Notes: generated from the letters alone by a model not told the origin. Shown: positions 44,026 through 52,447, counted from the first letter of the stretch. The stretch: 64,000 bases of DNA from Agreia sp. VKM Ac-1783 (GCF_900177765.1 NZ_FXWI01000003.1:124001-188000), one strand, 5' to 3'. Made by a program: numbers and translations.

Positions 44026-44814
44026 TCAGGTCGTGGCGAAGGCGCGAGCGGCGATCGGGTCGATTCGGGCGTCGTCTCCTCCGCCTGTCTTGATCGCGCT
44101 GCCCAGAATCGCGCCGTCGGCTCCGGCGCGCGCGATGGCCAGGTTGTCGAGCGTGACCCGACCTCCGATGAGCACGTCGACGTCGGGGCCGATCGACGCC
44201 CTCACCGCTGCGATATCGGTGACCGCGTCGGCGACGCCGCTGTCTCGGGTCACGATGATCTTCGAGGCGCCGCCGAACGACATCGCCTCTGCCGCCGCCC
44301 ACGTGACGTCGCCGGTGATGGCCCGACTCGTCGCCTCATGCGCATCCGCCCAGACCTCGACGTCGGAGCCGAGGAGTCGTCGCAGCATGGCGACGCGGTG
44401 CGAGCATCCTTCGATCCAGCCATCCGGTCCGGCGGAGACGCCGGTGAGCACCTTCACGCGGATGAACTGCGCGTCGATCGCGTGCGCGATGGCCACCGAC
44501 GCGACGCCGTCGTTATGGCCGGTGACGACACCGAGAGGTATACCGACGGCTCGTCGGACCTCGGCTCCGACGACCGCCATCGCGGCCACCGTGGCTGGGC
44601 CGACATGCTCGGGCTGCGGGTTGTCGCTGGCGTCCTGGATCATGACGTCGGTGAATCCGGCCTCGGCCAGAACGAGCGCGTCTTCGGCGGCGATGCGAGC
44701 GATCTCGCGCACGGATGCGCCGCGATAGTTGGCCGCCCCGGGGAGGGGTGGCAGGTGCACGACTCCCACCAGACGGAACGTCGACTCGACACGTGCGGGG
44801 CTATTACTGCTCAT
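44026..44814 (-). CDS. BtpA/SgcQ-family protein
   Basis: A 262-residue predicted TIM-barrel protein: VGVVHLPPLPGAANYRG at the start, then DALVLAEAGFTDVMIQDASDNPQPEHVGP (in overlapping parts), GVVTGHNDGVASVAIAHA and a C-terminal IGGRVTLDNLAIARAGADGAILGSAIK. Homologues are BtpA, linked to photosystem I stability in cyanobacteria, and SgcQ of the E. coli sgc sugar cluster. The biochemical function is unproven. ATG at 44814 is preferred over a TTG at 44820. It is the first gene of the long operon that runs left to the second GntR gene, although a 132-bp gap separates it from the SIS gene. Confidence 0.88.
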   Translation of the reverse strand: MSSNSPARVESTFRLVGVVHLPPLPGAANYRGASVREIARIAAEDALVLAEAGFTDVMIQDASDNPQPEHVGPATVAAMAVVGAEVRRAVGIPLGVVTGHNDGVASVAIAHAIDAQFIRVKVLTGVSAGPDGWIEGCSHRVAMLRRLLGSDVEVWADAHEATSRAITGDVTWAAAEAMSFGGASKIIVTRDSGVADAVTDIAAVRASIGPDVDVLIGGRVTLDNLAIARAGADGAILGSAIKTGGGDDARIDPIAARAFATT

Positions 44815-44846
44815 GCACAAACGGTATACAGTTTCGTGTTTCCGTC

Positions 44847-44866
44847 ATGTTTCTCGCGGTAAACAT
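44847..44866. promoter_or_regulatory. Candidate operator upstream of the BtpA-family gene
   Basis: ATGTTT and AAACAT face each other across 8 bp, 33 bases before the ATG. In addition, GTATACAGTT (44824-44833) and GTATTCAGTT (44887-44896) form a direct repeat on either side. This is a likely regulator-binding region, but the regulator is unknown. Confidence 0.4.
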
Positions 44867-44926
44867 CGCGTTACTGCAGCGGATTGTATTCAGTTAGACA
44901 CAGGGTGCGCCGTACTGGCTCGGTTG

Positions 44927-45364
44927 TCAGCTCTTCCGCAGCTCCTGCGCGAGCATCACGATGATGCCGCTCGGGCCTCGCACGTAGGTGAGCTTGTAGA
45001 GATCCGCGTAGGTCGCCACCCCGCGAAGCGGGGTGCATCCGTGTTTCGCCGCGATGGCGAGCGACTCGTCGATGTCGTCGACCGAGAAGGCGATTCGGTG
45101 CATGCCGATCTCGTTGGGCAGCGTAGGCGTCGTCTCGACGGCGTCGGGGTGGATGTACTCGAAGAGCTCGATGCGACCGTTACCGTCGGGGGTCTGCAGC
45201 ATGGCGATCTTGGCGTGATTGCCATCGAGGCCGACCGCGGTGTCGGCCCACTCGCCGCTCACCTCGTCGCGGCCGATGACGGTGAGGCCGAGGTCGGTGA
45301 AGAAGGCGATAGTCGCATCGAGATCGCGCACGGCGACGGCGACATTCTCGAGCTTGATGGGCAT
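44927..45364 (-). CDS. VOC-family (glyoxalase/bleomycin-resistance fold) protein
   Basis: A 145-residue two-module VOC protein: KLENVAVAVRDLDATIAFFTDLGL, then a central RIELFEYIHPD and GMHRIAFSVDDID with metal-ligand positions, and a C-terminal YVRGPSGIIVMLAQEL. Members are lyases, isomerases, dioxygenases or drug-binding proteins, so the reaction is open. It is a single gene, with 108 bp separating it from the BtpA start. Confidence 0.88.
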   Translation of the reverse strand: MPIKLENVAVAVRDLDATIAFFTDLGLTVIGRDEVSGEWADTAVGLDGNHAKIAMLQTPDGNGRIELFEYIHPDAVETTPTLPNEIGMHRIAFSVDDIDESLAIAAKHGCTPLRGVATYADLYKLTYVRGPSGIIVMLAQELRKS

Positions 45365-45536
45365 GATTCCGATGCTAATCAGGGGCGGCCGGTGTGGATA
45401 GGCGGGCGTGTGCGTGATCGGGCGTCTAGTCCTCCACAGGTGGGTGGGTCGAGCGGTTATCCACAGGGGAATAGGCTGGTCAGAGCATATTTGGCAGAAC
45501 GACGGCAGTGTCAGTGGCTGCTGTTTGAATTCTCGT

Positions 45537-47072
45537 ATGGACCTTCACGACGCATCGCTCAGCGAGATCGCTGCGCGTCTGCGTGAGCTGCTCGACGGGC
45601 AGCGTGGTGCGGTGATGGCGGGGGCCGTGTCGGGCGATGGCTTGCTCGAGGCCGTGCACGCGTGGGAAGAGGTGGGCCGTGCCAGCGACGCTGCCCGCAC
45701 CTGGGTCGCGGCAGAGGTCGAGCACGAGTCGCGGCGCGAGCTCGAGGGCTCGGGCCTGGCCTATAGGCACGGGTTCGCGTCGGCCAAGAAGCTGGTCGCG
45801 GCCACGGCGAATATCTCCGAACGCACGGCGGGTGGGCGCGTGGCCCTGGGGCGGTTCGTGCGCTCCTCGCTGTCGCCGACGGGCTTGCCGCTGCCCAGTC
45901 GTTTTCCCGCCGTCGAGAGTGCATTCTTCGCCGGCCAGGTCGGGGGCGATGCCGCTTCGGTCATCTGCCGCTCCCTGTCCGAGGTGGTGTCGCACGTCAC
46001 GTGGTCCGAGGCGGTCGACGAGGCCGAGCAGCGCCTGGTCGAGGCGGCCACTGAGACCTTCGGTGAGCCCGACGCCGGCGGGTTGCTGGCACCCTGCTAC
46101 ACGGTCGACGAGCTTGCGCGACTCGCTGCGCGCATCCGTGAGCATCTCGACCCCGATGGTGCGGAGCCTCGGGATGCCGTCAAGCAGCAATTGCGTGGGT
46201 TCAGCTACCCGAGGGTGGGCGCCGACGGCATGGCTCGCGGGCGCTATGCGCTTCCGCCGCTGCAGCTGGGGGTGTTCCTCGCGGCGGTCGACTCGATTCT
46301 GAGTCCGCGCACGGCTGACCCGGATGCGCCGGATGCGCCGGATGCGCCGGATGCGCCGGGCGGGGGTGCCGAGGGTGACGCTGGCGTGAGCGGTGCCGCT
46401 GGCCCGAGTGGCACTTCTGCTCCGAGTGGCACCTCTGCCCCGAGTGGCATCTCCGACCCGGATGGCTTCGCGGTCGTCGACCCGCGCACGGCCGAGCAGA
46501 AGCTTCTCGACGCGGTGATGGCGCTGATCGAGTTGGCCGCGGCGTCACCCGCGGCCTCTCGGCTGAACGGTTTGGCGCCGACCATCAACGTGCACGTCAC
46601 GGCGAGCGACCTCGAGGCGGGCCGCGGCGTCGGCTGGATAGATGGAAGCACAGAACCGATCCCCATGAGCACGATTCAGATGCTCGGGTGCGATGCGGAG
46701 CTGACCGCGACGGTCTTCGGCTCGGCTGGCCAAGTCTTGAGCCAAGGAAAGACACAGCGACTGGCGAGTCGCCGACAACGAAGAGCCCTCGCCGCGCGCG
46801 ACGGGGGCTGCGTGATTCCCGGATGCACGGCGCCGCCATCGCGATGCCAGGCGCACCACGTCGTTCCGTGGACGAGCAGCAGCTTTCTCGCCGGTTGCAC
46901 CGACGTCGACAACTTGGCGTTGCTCTGTCCGTTCCATCACTCCACGATCCACACCTCGGCGTGGCAGCTCGTCATGATCAACGGCAAGCCGCACGTGCGC
47001 GAGCCCGGATGGCACGGTAGACACAACCCGGCCCGCGCGGCCGGGCACCAGAGGGCGGGTCGGGGGTGGTGA
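45537..47072 (+). CDS. DUF222/HNH endonuclease-domain protein
   Basis: A 511-residue protein of the DUF222-HNH class that is abundant in actinobacteria. The N-terminal half is the alpha-helical DUF222 domain (AWEEVGRASDAARTWVAAEV onward). The C-terminal HNH module reads ARDGGCVIPGC, CQAHHVVPW and NLALLCPFHHSTIH, with the expected cysteines and histidines. Between them lies a low-complexity linker of four Asp-Ala-Pro units and three Ser-Gly-Thr/Ile-Ser repeats. Family members often lie near mobile regions, but no inteins or transposon ends were seen here. ATG at 45537 follows a long leader frame open to 45408; the upstream start is not supported by a ribosome binding site. Confidence 0.9.
   Translation: MDLHDASLSEIAARLRELLDGQRGAVMAGAVSGDGLLEAVHAWEEVGRASDAARTWVAAEVEHESRRELEGSGLAYRHGFASAKKLVAATANISERTAGGRVALGRFVRSSLSPTGLPLPSRFPAVESAFFAGQVGGDAASVICRSLSEVVSHVTWSEAVDEAEQRLVEAATETFGEPDAGGLLAPCYTVDELARLAARIREHLDPDGAEPRDAVKQQLRGFSYPRVGADGMARGRYALPPLQLGVFLAAVDSILSPRTADPDAPDAPDAPDAPGGGAEGDAGVSGAAGPSGTSAPSGTSAPSGISDPDGFAVVDPRTAEQKLLDAVMALIELAAASPAASRLNGLAPTINVHVTASDLEAGRGVGWIDGSTEPIPMSTIQMLGCDAELTATVFGSAGQVLSQGKTQRLASRRQRRALAARDGGCVIPGCTAPPSRCQAHHVVPWTSSSFLAGCTDVDNLALLCPFHHSTIHTSAWQLVMINGKPHVREPGWHGRHNPARAAGHQRAGRGW
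46322..46459 (+). repeat. Coding tandem repeats in the DUF222/HNH linker
   Basis: Four perfect 9-bp units GGATGCGCC (46322-46357) are followed by three imperfect 18-bp units starting GAGTGGCA at 46406, 46424 and 46442. All are in frame, so expansion or contraction would change only linker length. Confidence 0.85.
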
Positions 47073-47147
47073 TGGTGGTGCGCCGTAAGGCGCGGTCCGC
47101 GCTCGATGCGGGGGTTAGCGTCGACTGCTCGACACTCCCTGCCGCAG

Positions 47148-47687
47148 TCAGCGGCGGCTGCCCCATTCCTTGTTCCAGTAAGCCGCATCGGCGCTTGCCG
47201 TGCGCAGAACCGCGTCGGGAGCTGGTGGTGCCAACCAGAACTGAAGGAGGTAGAAGTCGACGACATCGGGATCGAACTCGCCCGCCTGACCCGCGTCACG
47301 GCCGCGGGCACTCGCGCGTAGCCGGTAGCTTCCTGCGGGAAGGTCGAGGGTGCCGCTGTCTGCCCAGCTCCAGGTGCCCCAACCGACGGAGTCACCGGCA
47401 GAGACGGTCACCGAGACTTCCACGGAGTCCTCCCACGCTGCATCCGTCGGCGCCTCTTGCTGCGGCTCCTGGGGCCAGAGTTCGGCACGCAGAGCGGAGC
47501 CGCCCCCGTATCGGGCGAGTACCACGACCACGACTCCCTCGACCGCGGCGCCGATCCAGCCGTTGAGCTGACCGGCGAAGAAGCGATCTGCGTCGCCGTC
47601 CCAGGTGGTGCCCGAGGAGTCCCATTCCAGGGTGAACTGGCCGTAGTTGGTGTGCACGACCTGGTCGAGCAGAACGATCGGCGTCAC
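47148..47687 (-). CDS. Hypothetical protein translationally coupled to a citrate-type two-component system
   Basis: A 179-residue acidic, Trp- and Gly-rich soluble protein with no signal peptide or membrane segment. Segments such as YGQFTLEWD, WGTWSWADSG, LDLPAGSYRLRASARGRDAG and DFYLLQFWLAPP suggest an all-beta fold. I recognise no family. Its ATG overlaps the stop of the response-regulator gene (ATGA), and it is the last gene of that operon. A role as an accessory or immunity-like protein can be imagined but is not supported. Confidence 0.7.
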   Translation of the reverse strand: MTPIVLLDQVVHTNYGQFTLEWDSSGTTWDGDADRFFAGQLNGWIGAAVEGVVVVVLARYGGGSALRAELWPQEPQQEAPTDAAWEDSVEVSVTVSAGDSVGWGTWSWADSGTLDLPAGSYRLRASARGRDAGQAGEFDPDVVDFYLLQFWLAPPAPDAVLRTASADAAYWNKEWGSRR

Positions 47688-48340
47688 GCGTGCACCCGCA
47701 GGTAGCGGTGCTCGGGGCGACCGGTCGTGCCGTAACGAAGTCGCACGTCGACCACGCCGCGCGCCGCCATGGCCGAGAGGTGCCGCTGCGCCGTCGCCCG
47801 CGAGACGCCGGCGCGGTCCGCGATCTCCGACGCAGACGACTCGGTGTCGCCCAGAGCCTCGAGCAAGACCTGCTCGGTCGCGGAACGGGAGACCGAGGGC
47901 GAGTCGCCGCCCGCCCGGAGGATCGCCAGCGCCCGATCGATGTCTTCTTGGGCGACCGCTCGCTCCTCATCGAGGATGTTGCGGAAGCGCAGATATTGAT
48001 CGAGGAGGTCGGTGAGCGCGCGCTGCGCAAACGGCTTGATCAGATAGCCGAGCGCTCCCGAGCGCAGAGCGCGCCGCACGGTGCCGGCGTCGGTAGCGGC
48101 CGAGAGCACGAAGGCGTCGACTCCGACATCGCGAAGGAACGCTACGCCGTCGCCATCGGGCAGAAACGCGTCGACGAGCAACAGATCAGGGCGCTCGGAG
48201 CGCAGCGCGACCGTCGCCTCGGCCAGTGTGCGCACCGGCTCGAGGGCCAGATAGCCGGGTCGTTCGGAGACGATGTCGCGGTGCAGTCCGGCGACGCGGA
48301 AGTCGTCTTCGATCACGAGGACGCGAACGGGTGCGGTCAT
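47684..48340 (-). CDS. Response regulator, CitB/DcuR family
   Basis: A 218-residue regulator. The receiver domain has the acidic pair EDD near the start, the phosphorylated Asp in LLLVDAFLPDG (about residue 55) and the conserved Lys in YLIKPF (about residue 104). A helical linker leads to a C-terminal helix-turn-helix (SASEIADRAGVSRATAQRHL) of the type found in CitB and DcuR. It overlaps the kinase gene by four bases. The likely target is the divergent CitMHS transporter gene. Confidence 0.92.
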   Translation of the reverse strand: MTAPVRVLVIEDDFRVAGLHRDIVSERPGYLALEPVRTLAEATVALRSERPDLLLVDAFLPDGDGVAFLRDVGVDAFVLSAATDAGTVRRALRSGALGYLIKPFAQRALTDLLDQYLRFRNILDEERAVAQEDIDRALAILRAGGDSPSVSRSATEQVLLEALGDTESSASEIADRAGVSRATAQRHLSAMAARGVVDVRLRYGTTGRPEHRYLRVHA

Positions 48341-50070
48341 AGGGCGTCATCCTTCGAAGCAGATGTGATGTCGAGTACGTTGCGCAGGCGTGCACCGAAG
48401 ACGGCACCCGAGAGGTCCTCTTCGGCATCCGACGCGCCGCGGCCCGAACCCGGGCCCGCCGGGTCGGCGCGCGAGTCGGGCTCGTCGGCATCCGGTCCGC
48501 CTGAGGCGATGAGCCAGACGTCGCCGCCGTGACGGCGGGCGAGTTCGCGCGACAGCGGCAGACCGACGCCCAGGCCGTGTACGCGATCGGCGGCGCCGGC
48601 CGAGGTGTCGATGCGGGAGCCCTCGCGGCGCCGAAACAGGTCGTTTGTCTCGGCGACGCCCGGCCCGGAGTCCGACACGGTGAGCACGAGGTCCGCGCCG
48701 TCGCCGTAACAGCCGATGCTTACACGGCGAGGCTCGCGCCCGGCCACCGCGGCCCGCACGGCGTTGTCGACGAGATTGCCGAGCACCGCGGCCACATCCT
48801 CGACGTCGCGCAACGGCGACAGCAGCAGCGAATCGGCCGCGACCGACACCCTCACGCCGCGCTCGCCCGCCTCGAGCGCGTGCGCGCCGATGAGCGCGTG
48901 CAGCAGAGCGTCGCCGATCAGATCGATGTTCTCGACGGGGTAGTCGACCGGCCCGCGCTGCAGCTGTTCGCCGAGGAACTCGCGCGCCTCTGGCCCGCGA
49001 CCCGCGTCGAGCAGGCCGGCCGCCACGTGCAGACGGTTGGCGAACTCGTGCCGTTGCACGCGCAACGCGCTCGTCATCGCCCGCACCGTTTCGAGGCGTT
49101 CACTGAGGGCCACGAGGTCAGTGCGGTCGCGCACGATCAGCACGGTGCCGAGGTCGCGACCATCGCGGCGCACCGGCTGCGCATCGACATAGAGAACGCG
49201 GTCTCCCGACACGATGCCGTCTCCCGCGGTTCCCTCCCGAACGGCCGTGAGGATGGCTGGCGCAACCCCGAGCGCGTCGAGGGTCTTGCCCTCCGGGTCG
49301 GCGAGGCCGAGCAGCTCGCGGGCGGTCTCGTTGCACAGCCGCACCATCCCGGCGTCGTCCAATGCGATGACGCCGTCACCGACGCCATCCAAAACCGCGG
49401 CCTGGTTCTGCACAAGCGCGACGAGCTCTTCGGGCTGCACGCCGAGCGTCAGGCGCTCCCACCGTCGCCGCAAGAGCATCGCAGAGAGCGCCGCGAGTAG
49501 CAGGGCCGCGGCGGCCGCGGCTGCGATTCCCCCGATCAGTGTGGGGAGATCGTTGAAGACGCTCGACGGCTCGAACCCGACGCTCACCTCACCGACGGGC
49601 GCGGCGCCCTCGCCGTCGGGCGGGAGCACGGGCACCTTCGCCCGCGCCGAGACGCCCAGGGTGCCCTGCTGCCAGGTCACCACCTCTTTTCCGGCGAGCA
49701 CCTCGCGATAGTCGGTGCTGACGGGCTGGCCGAGAGCATCCGCGTCGGGGTGGGCGAGCCGGATGCCGTGGTCGTCGGTGATCACGACGAAGAGCGTGCC
49801 GGTGCGTTCGGTCACCGCGCCGGCGAGCCTCTGCAGCTCGCCGTCTCGAAGATCCGCAGCCTGCGGCGTGCCCGGATCGGCACTCGCCTGGGCTACATCG
49901 GCGCGCACTTGCGGGTCGACCGCGACGGTTCGAGCGATGTTGAGGGCGGAATTCTCGGCCTCGGTGCGCAGCTGCTGGATGCCGAGGAGGAGAAAGACCA
50001 CGGCGCACACCGCGACGACGGCGACGGCCGTCGCCGTCTGCAACAGCACCACCCGCGTTGAGAACCTCAT
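48337..50070 (-). CDS. Sensor histidine kinase, CitA/DcuS family
   Basis: A 577-residue kinase. A membrane segment near residues 8-30 and another near 175-200 enclose an extracytoplasmic PAS/sCache-type domain that would sense the carboxylate. A cytoplasmic PAS domain follows (VLDGVGDGVIALDDAGMVRLCN), then the phospho-acceptor region with His in LRVQRHEFANRLH, then the ATPase domain with the N box in LGNLVDNAVRAA and the G boxes in DSGPGV and GLGVGLPLS. ATG at 50070 is placed four bases after GGAGG, while the adjacent ATG at 50073 is too close. The C-terminal about 50 residues are Asp/Gly-rich and atypical. Confidence 0.92.
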   Translation of the reverse strand: MRFSTRVVLLQTATAVAVVAVCAVVFLLLGIQQLRTEAENSALNIARTVAVDPQVRADVAQASADPGTPQAADLRDGELQRLAGAVTERTGTLFVVITDDHGIRLAHPDADALGQPVSTDYREVLAGKEVVTWQQGTLGVSARAKVPVLPPDGEGAAPVGEVSVGFEPSSVFNDLPTLIGGIAAAAAAALLLAALSAMLLRRRWERLTLGVQPEELVALVQNQAAVLDGVGDGVIALDDAGMVRLCNETARELLGLADPEGKTLDALGVAPAILTAVREGTAGDGIVSGDRVLYVDAQPVRRDGRDLGTVLIVRDRTDLVALSERLETVRAMTSALRVQRHEFANRLHVAAGLLDAGRGPEAREFLGEQLQRGPVDYPVENIDLIGDALLHALIGAHALEAGERGVRVSVAADSLLLSPLRDVEDVAAVLGNLVDNAVRAAVAGREPRRVSIGCYGDGADLVLTVSDSGPGVAETNDLFRRREGSRIDTSAGAADRVHGLGVGLPLSRELARRHGGDVWLIASGGPDADEPDSRADPAGPGSGRGASDAEEDLSGAVFGARLRNVLDITSASKDDAL

Positions 50071-50207
50071 CATTCCTCCAACGTGAGCATAATGCGCTGA
50101 ACCTGCGCTTCGCGCAGAAGCTCCGCCAATGAGAGATAGCGCGCGCGCCGGGCGAGAAGTCCATAGATTCGCGTGATCCGGTTGACGAGGAACGTCTGCC
50201 GCAGACA

Positions 50208-50213
50208 AAGGAG
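50208..50213 (+). promoter_or_regulatory. Ribosome binding site of the CitMHS gene
   Basis: AAGGAG lies five bases before the ATG at 50219. The 148-bp divergent region also contains TTGACG (50182-50187) as a possible -35 box; no clear -10 box was identified. Confidence 0.6.
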
Positions 50214-50218
50214 TCGAG

Positions 50219-51757
50219 ATGCCCCCTGTTCTCACCGCCCTCGCGGCCGCGGCCGACGAGGAGGGCTACGACCTGGCCTTCACCCCGTCGGATGGCACGC
50301 TGGTCGTGCTCGGGTTCGTGATGGTGCTGGCCTTCATGGCGCTCATCATGACGCGTCGACTCACCCCGATGGTCGCGCTCATCGTCGTGCCCACCATCTT
50401 CGGACTCTTCGCAGGCGCGGGCTTCGGGCTCGGCGACATGGTGATCGACGCGATCTCGTCGATGGCACCGACTGCTGCGCTGCTCATGTTCGCGATCATG
50501 TACTTCGGCATCATGATCGACGTCGGCCTGTTCGACCCGCTCATCCGGCTGATCACCCGTCTTCTGGGCGACGACCCGGCGAAGGTGGTGCTGGGAACGG
50601 CGCTGCTGGCCGGCGCGGTCTCGCTCGACGGCGATGGATCGACGACCTTCATCATCACAACGTCTGCCATGCTGCCCATCTACCTCCGGCTCGGAATGAG
50701 TCCGGTGGTGCTCACCTGCGTGGCGGGTCTGATGAATGGAACTCTCAACATCGTGCCCTGGGGCGGACCGACGGTGCGCGCGGCATCCGCTCTCGCGCTC
50801 GAGCCGACCGACATCTTCGTGCCCATGCTGCCGTCTCTGGGGGCGGGGCTCATCATCACCCTCACGTTCGCCTGGTTCCTCGGTCTGGGGGAGCGTCGCC
50901 GCCTCGCCGGGTCGATCGACACGTCACGCCTCGACGGAACCCGCGGCGACGGCATCTTCGGTGGCCCCCGCCTGTTCCGCGGCGCGGGCTCGAAGCCCGG
51001 TGCCGCCGCCACGCTGCACACCGGCAACATCGTCGCGGTGCGCGGCGCCCGGGGAGGGGTCGCAGCGGCGGCGCTCGTCGAAGATGCAGACACGGCCATG
51101 GCCGACACGATGCTCGACCCGAACCGGGCGACACTGCGCCCGAAGCTCATCTGGTTCAATCTCATTTTGACGGTCGCGGTCATGGTGCTGCTCGTACTCG
51201 ACCTCTTCCCGCTCGCGTTCGTGTTCATGGTCGGCGCCTCGATCGCGCTGATCGTCAACTTTCCGAAGCTCAAGAGCCAGGCCGACGAGATCGTGGCTCA
51301 CGCACCGTCGATCGTCGGTGTCGTCTCGATGGTTCTCGCGGCCGGCGTGCTGGTCGGCGTTCTCAATGGAACCGGCATGGTGACGGCGATGGCCTCGTGG
51401 ATCACCGAGGTGATCCCGGCGGAGATGGGCCCGTTCCTCGCCGTCATCACGGGCGTGCTGTCTATTCCGTTCACATTCTTCATGTCGAACGATGCGTTCT
51501 ACTACGGCATTCTGCCCGTGCTCGCCGAGAGCGCGTCGCACTTCGGGATCGCCCCGGTCGAGATGGCCCGAGCGTCGATCACGGGGCAGCCCGTGCATCT
51601 GCAGAGCCCGCTCGTGCCGGCCATCCTGCTTCTCGTCTCGCTCGCCAACGTCAACCTCGGTGATCACCACAAGAAGGTGCTGTGGCGGGCCGTGATCGTC
51701 TCGCTTGCGATGCTCGCGGTCGGGGTGCTGGTGGGCTCGATTCCGCTACGCGCCTGA
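50219..51757 (+). CDS. CitMHS-family citrate-metal symporter
   Basis: A 512-residue secondary transporter with about 12 hydrophobic segments. Family landmarks are FGIMIDVGLFDPLIRLI, SLDGDGSTTFIITTSAMLPIY, NGTLNIVPWGGPTVRAA and the C-terminal PFTFFMSNDAFYYGILPVLAE. Members such as Bacillus CitM and CitH carry citrate complexed with magnesium or calcium, driven by protons. A hydrophilic loop of about 75 residues sits in the middle. The divergent CitA/CitB-type kinase and regulator strongly suggest carboxylate-induced expression. Confidence 0.93.
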   Translation: MPPVLTALAAAADEEGYDLAFTPSDGTLVVLGFVMVLAFMALIMTRRLTPMVALIVVPTIFGLFAGAGFGLGDMVIDAISSMAPTAALLMFAIMYFGIMIDVGLFDPLIRLITRLLGDDPAKVVLGTALLAGAVSLDGDGSTTFIITTSAMLPIYLRLGMSPVVLTCVAGLMNGTLNIVPWGGPTVRAASALALEPTDIFVPMLPSLGAGLIITLTFAWFLGLGERRRLAGSIDTSRLDGTRGDGIFGGPRLFRGAGSKPGAAATLHTGNIVAVRGARGGVAAAALVEDADTAMADTMLDPNRATLRPKLIWFNLILTVAVMVLLVLDLFPLAFVFMVGASIALIVNFPKLKSQADEIVAHAPSIVGVVSMVLAAGVLVGVLNGTGMVTAMASWITEVIPAEMGPFLAVITGVLSIPFTFFMSNDAFYYGILPVLAESASHFGIAPVEMARASITGQPVHLQSPLVPAILLLVSLANVNLGDHHKKVLWRAVIVSLAMLAVGVLVGSIPLRA

Positions 51758-51802
51758 CGCCGGCGGCGCGCCTCCGACGCCGGACGCGCGCTGCTCTGCA
51801 GG

Positions 51803-51870
51803 ATCCGCGCCTGTTCGGCGCATCCGCTGCTGGTCGACCAGCAGCAGACAGACCGAACGGGCGCGGATGC
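51803..51870. repeat. Dispersed palindromic repeat R3, copy 2, within a larger cruciform
   Basis: The arms ATCCGCGCCTGTTCGG (51803-51818) and CCGAACGGGCGCGGAT (51853-51868) pair with one mismatch. Inside them is the perfect 20-bp palindrome GCTGCTGGTCGACCAGCAGC (51826-51845). The 51-bp part from 51820 to 51870 matches the reverse complement of 14137-14187 at both ends. It lies between convergent genes (CitMHS and gluconokinase). Confidence 0.7.
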
Positions 51871-51892
51871 CGCGGGCTCGGCTCGTGCGGGG

Positions 51893-52447
51893 CTAGCGTG
51901 CGGCGGCCGCGCGCACCACGCGGGTCGCGGCATCCACGATGTCGTCGACCTCGGCGTCGACCGAGACGTCGGCTCCCGTCTCGTCGGGCTCGAGAGGCTC
52001 GAACGCGGCGAGTTGCGAGTCGAGCAGGGACGCCGGCATGAAGTGATCCGCGCGGGCGTTCATGCGGGCCGCGATGAGCTCGCGGGATCCGGAGAGGGTG
52101 ACGAAGACCGTCGAGGGCTCGACCGCTCGGATCGTGTCGCGGTAGGTGCGTCGCAGCGCTGAGCAGGCCAGTACGAGTCCAGTGTCGGCATGCTCGGCGA
52201 GCACCTCGCCGATGCGCACCAGCCAGGGCCCGCGATCGATGTCGTCGAGCGGCAGGCCCGCCGCCATCTTGGCGACATTCGCTTCGGGGTGCAGCGAGTC
52301 GGCGTCGATGAAGGGAACCTCGAGACGCTGGGCCAGCAGCGCTCCGATGGTCGACTTGCCCGAACCCGAGACGCCGCCGACGATCACGAGTTCGTGACCG
52401 GCGGAGTCGCGGCTGCCATCGCGGGCGCTCTCGCTGAGACTGCCCAT
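51893..52447 (-). CDS. Gluconokinase
   Basis: A 184-residue P-loop kinase phosphorylating gluconate, or a related aldonate, to the 6-phosphate. Walker A is GGVSGSGKST. The family motifs FIDADSLHPEANVAKMAAGLPLDDIDRGPWL (in overlapping parts) and LACSALRRTYRD, and the late DHFMPASLLDSQLAAFEPLE, are all present. Its ATG overlaps the stop of the small monooxygenase-fold gene by one base. It sits in the transcript of the LacI regulator and probably feeds oxidised sugar into the pentose phosphate pathway. Confidence 0.93.
   Translation of the reverse strand: MGSLSESARDGSRDSAGHELVIVGGVSGSGKSTIGALLAQRLEVPFIDADSLHPEANVAKMAAGLPLDDIDRGPWLVRIGEVLAEHADTGLVLACSALRRTYRDTIRAVEPSTVFVTLSGSRELIAARMNARADHFMPASLLDSQLAAFEPLEPDETGADVSVDAEVDDIVDAATRVVRAAAAR

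Noticed and set aside
45408-45536. N-terminal extension of the DUF222/HNH protein
   Set aside because: The open frame upstream of 45537 has no ribosome binding site and no resemblance to the family; the ATG at 45537 begins the helical domain.
46322-46459. Possible CRISPR-like or satellite array
   Set aside because: The units are 9 and 18 bp, contiguous without spacers, and in frame inside the DUF222/HNH gene.
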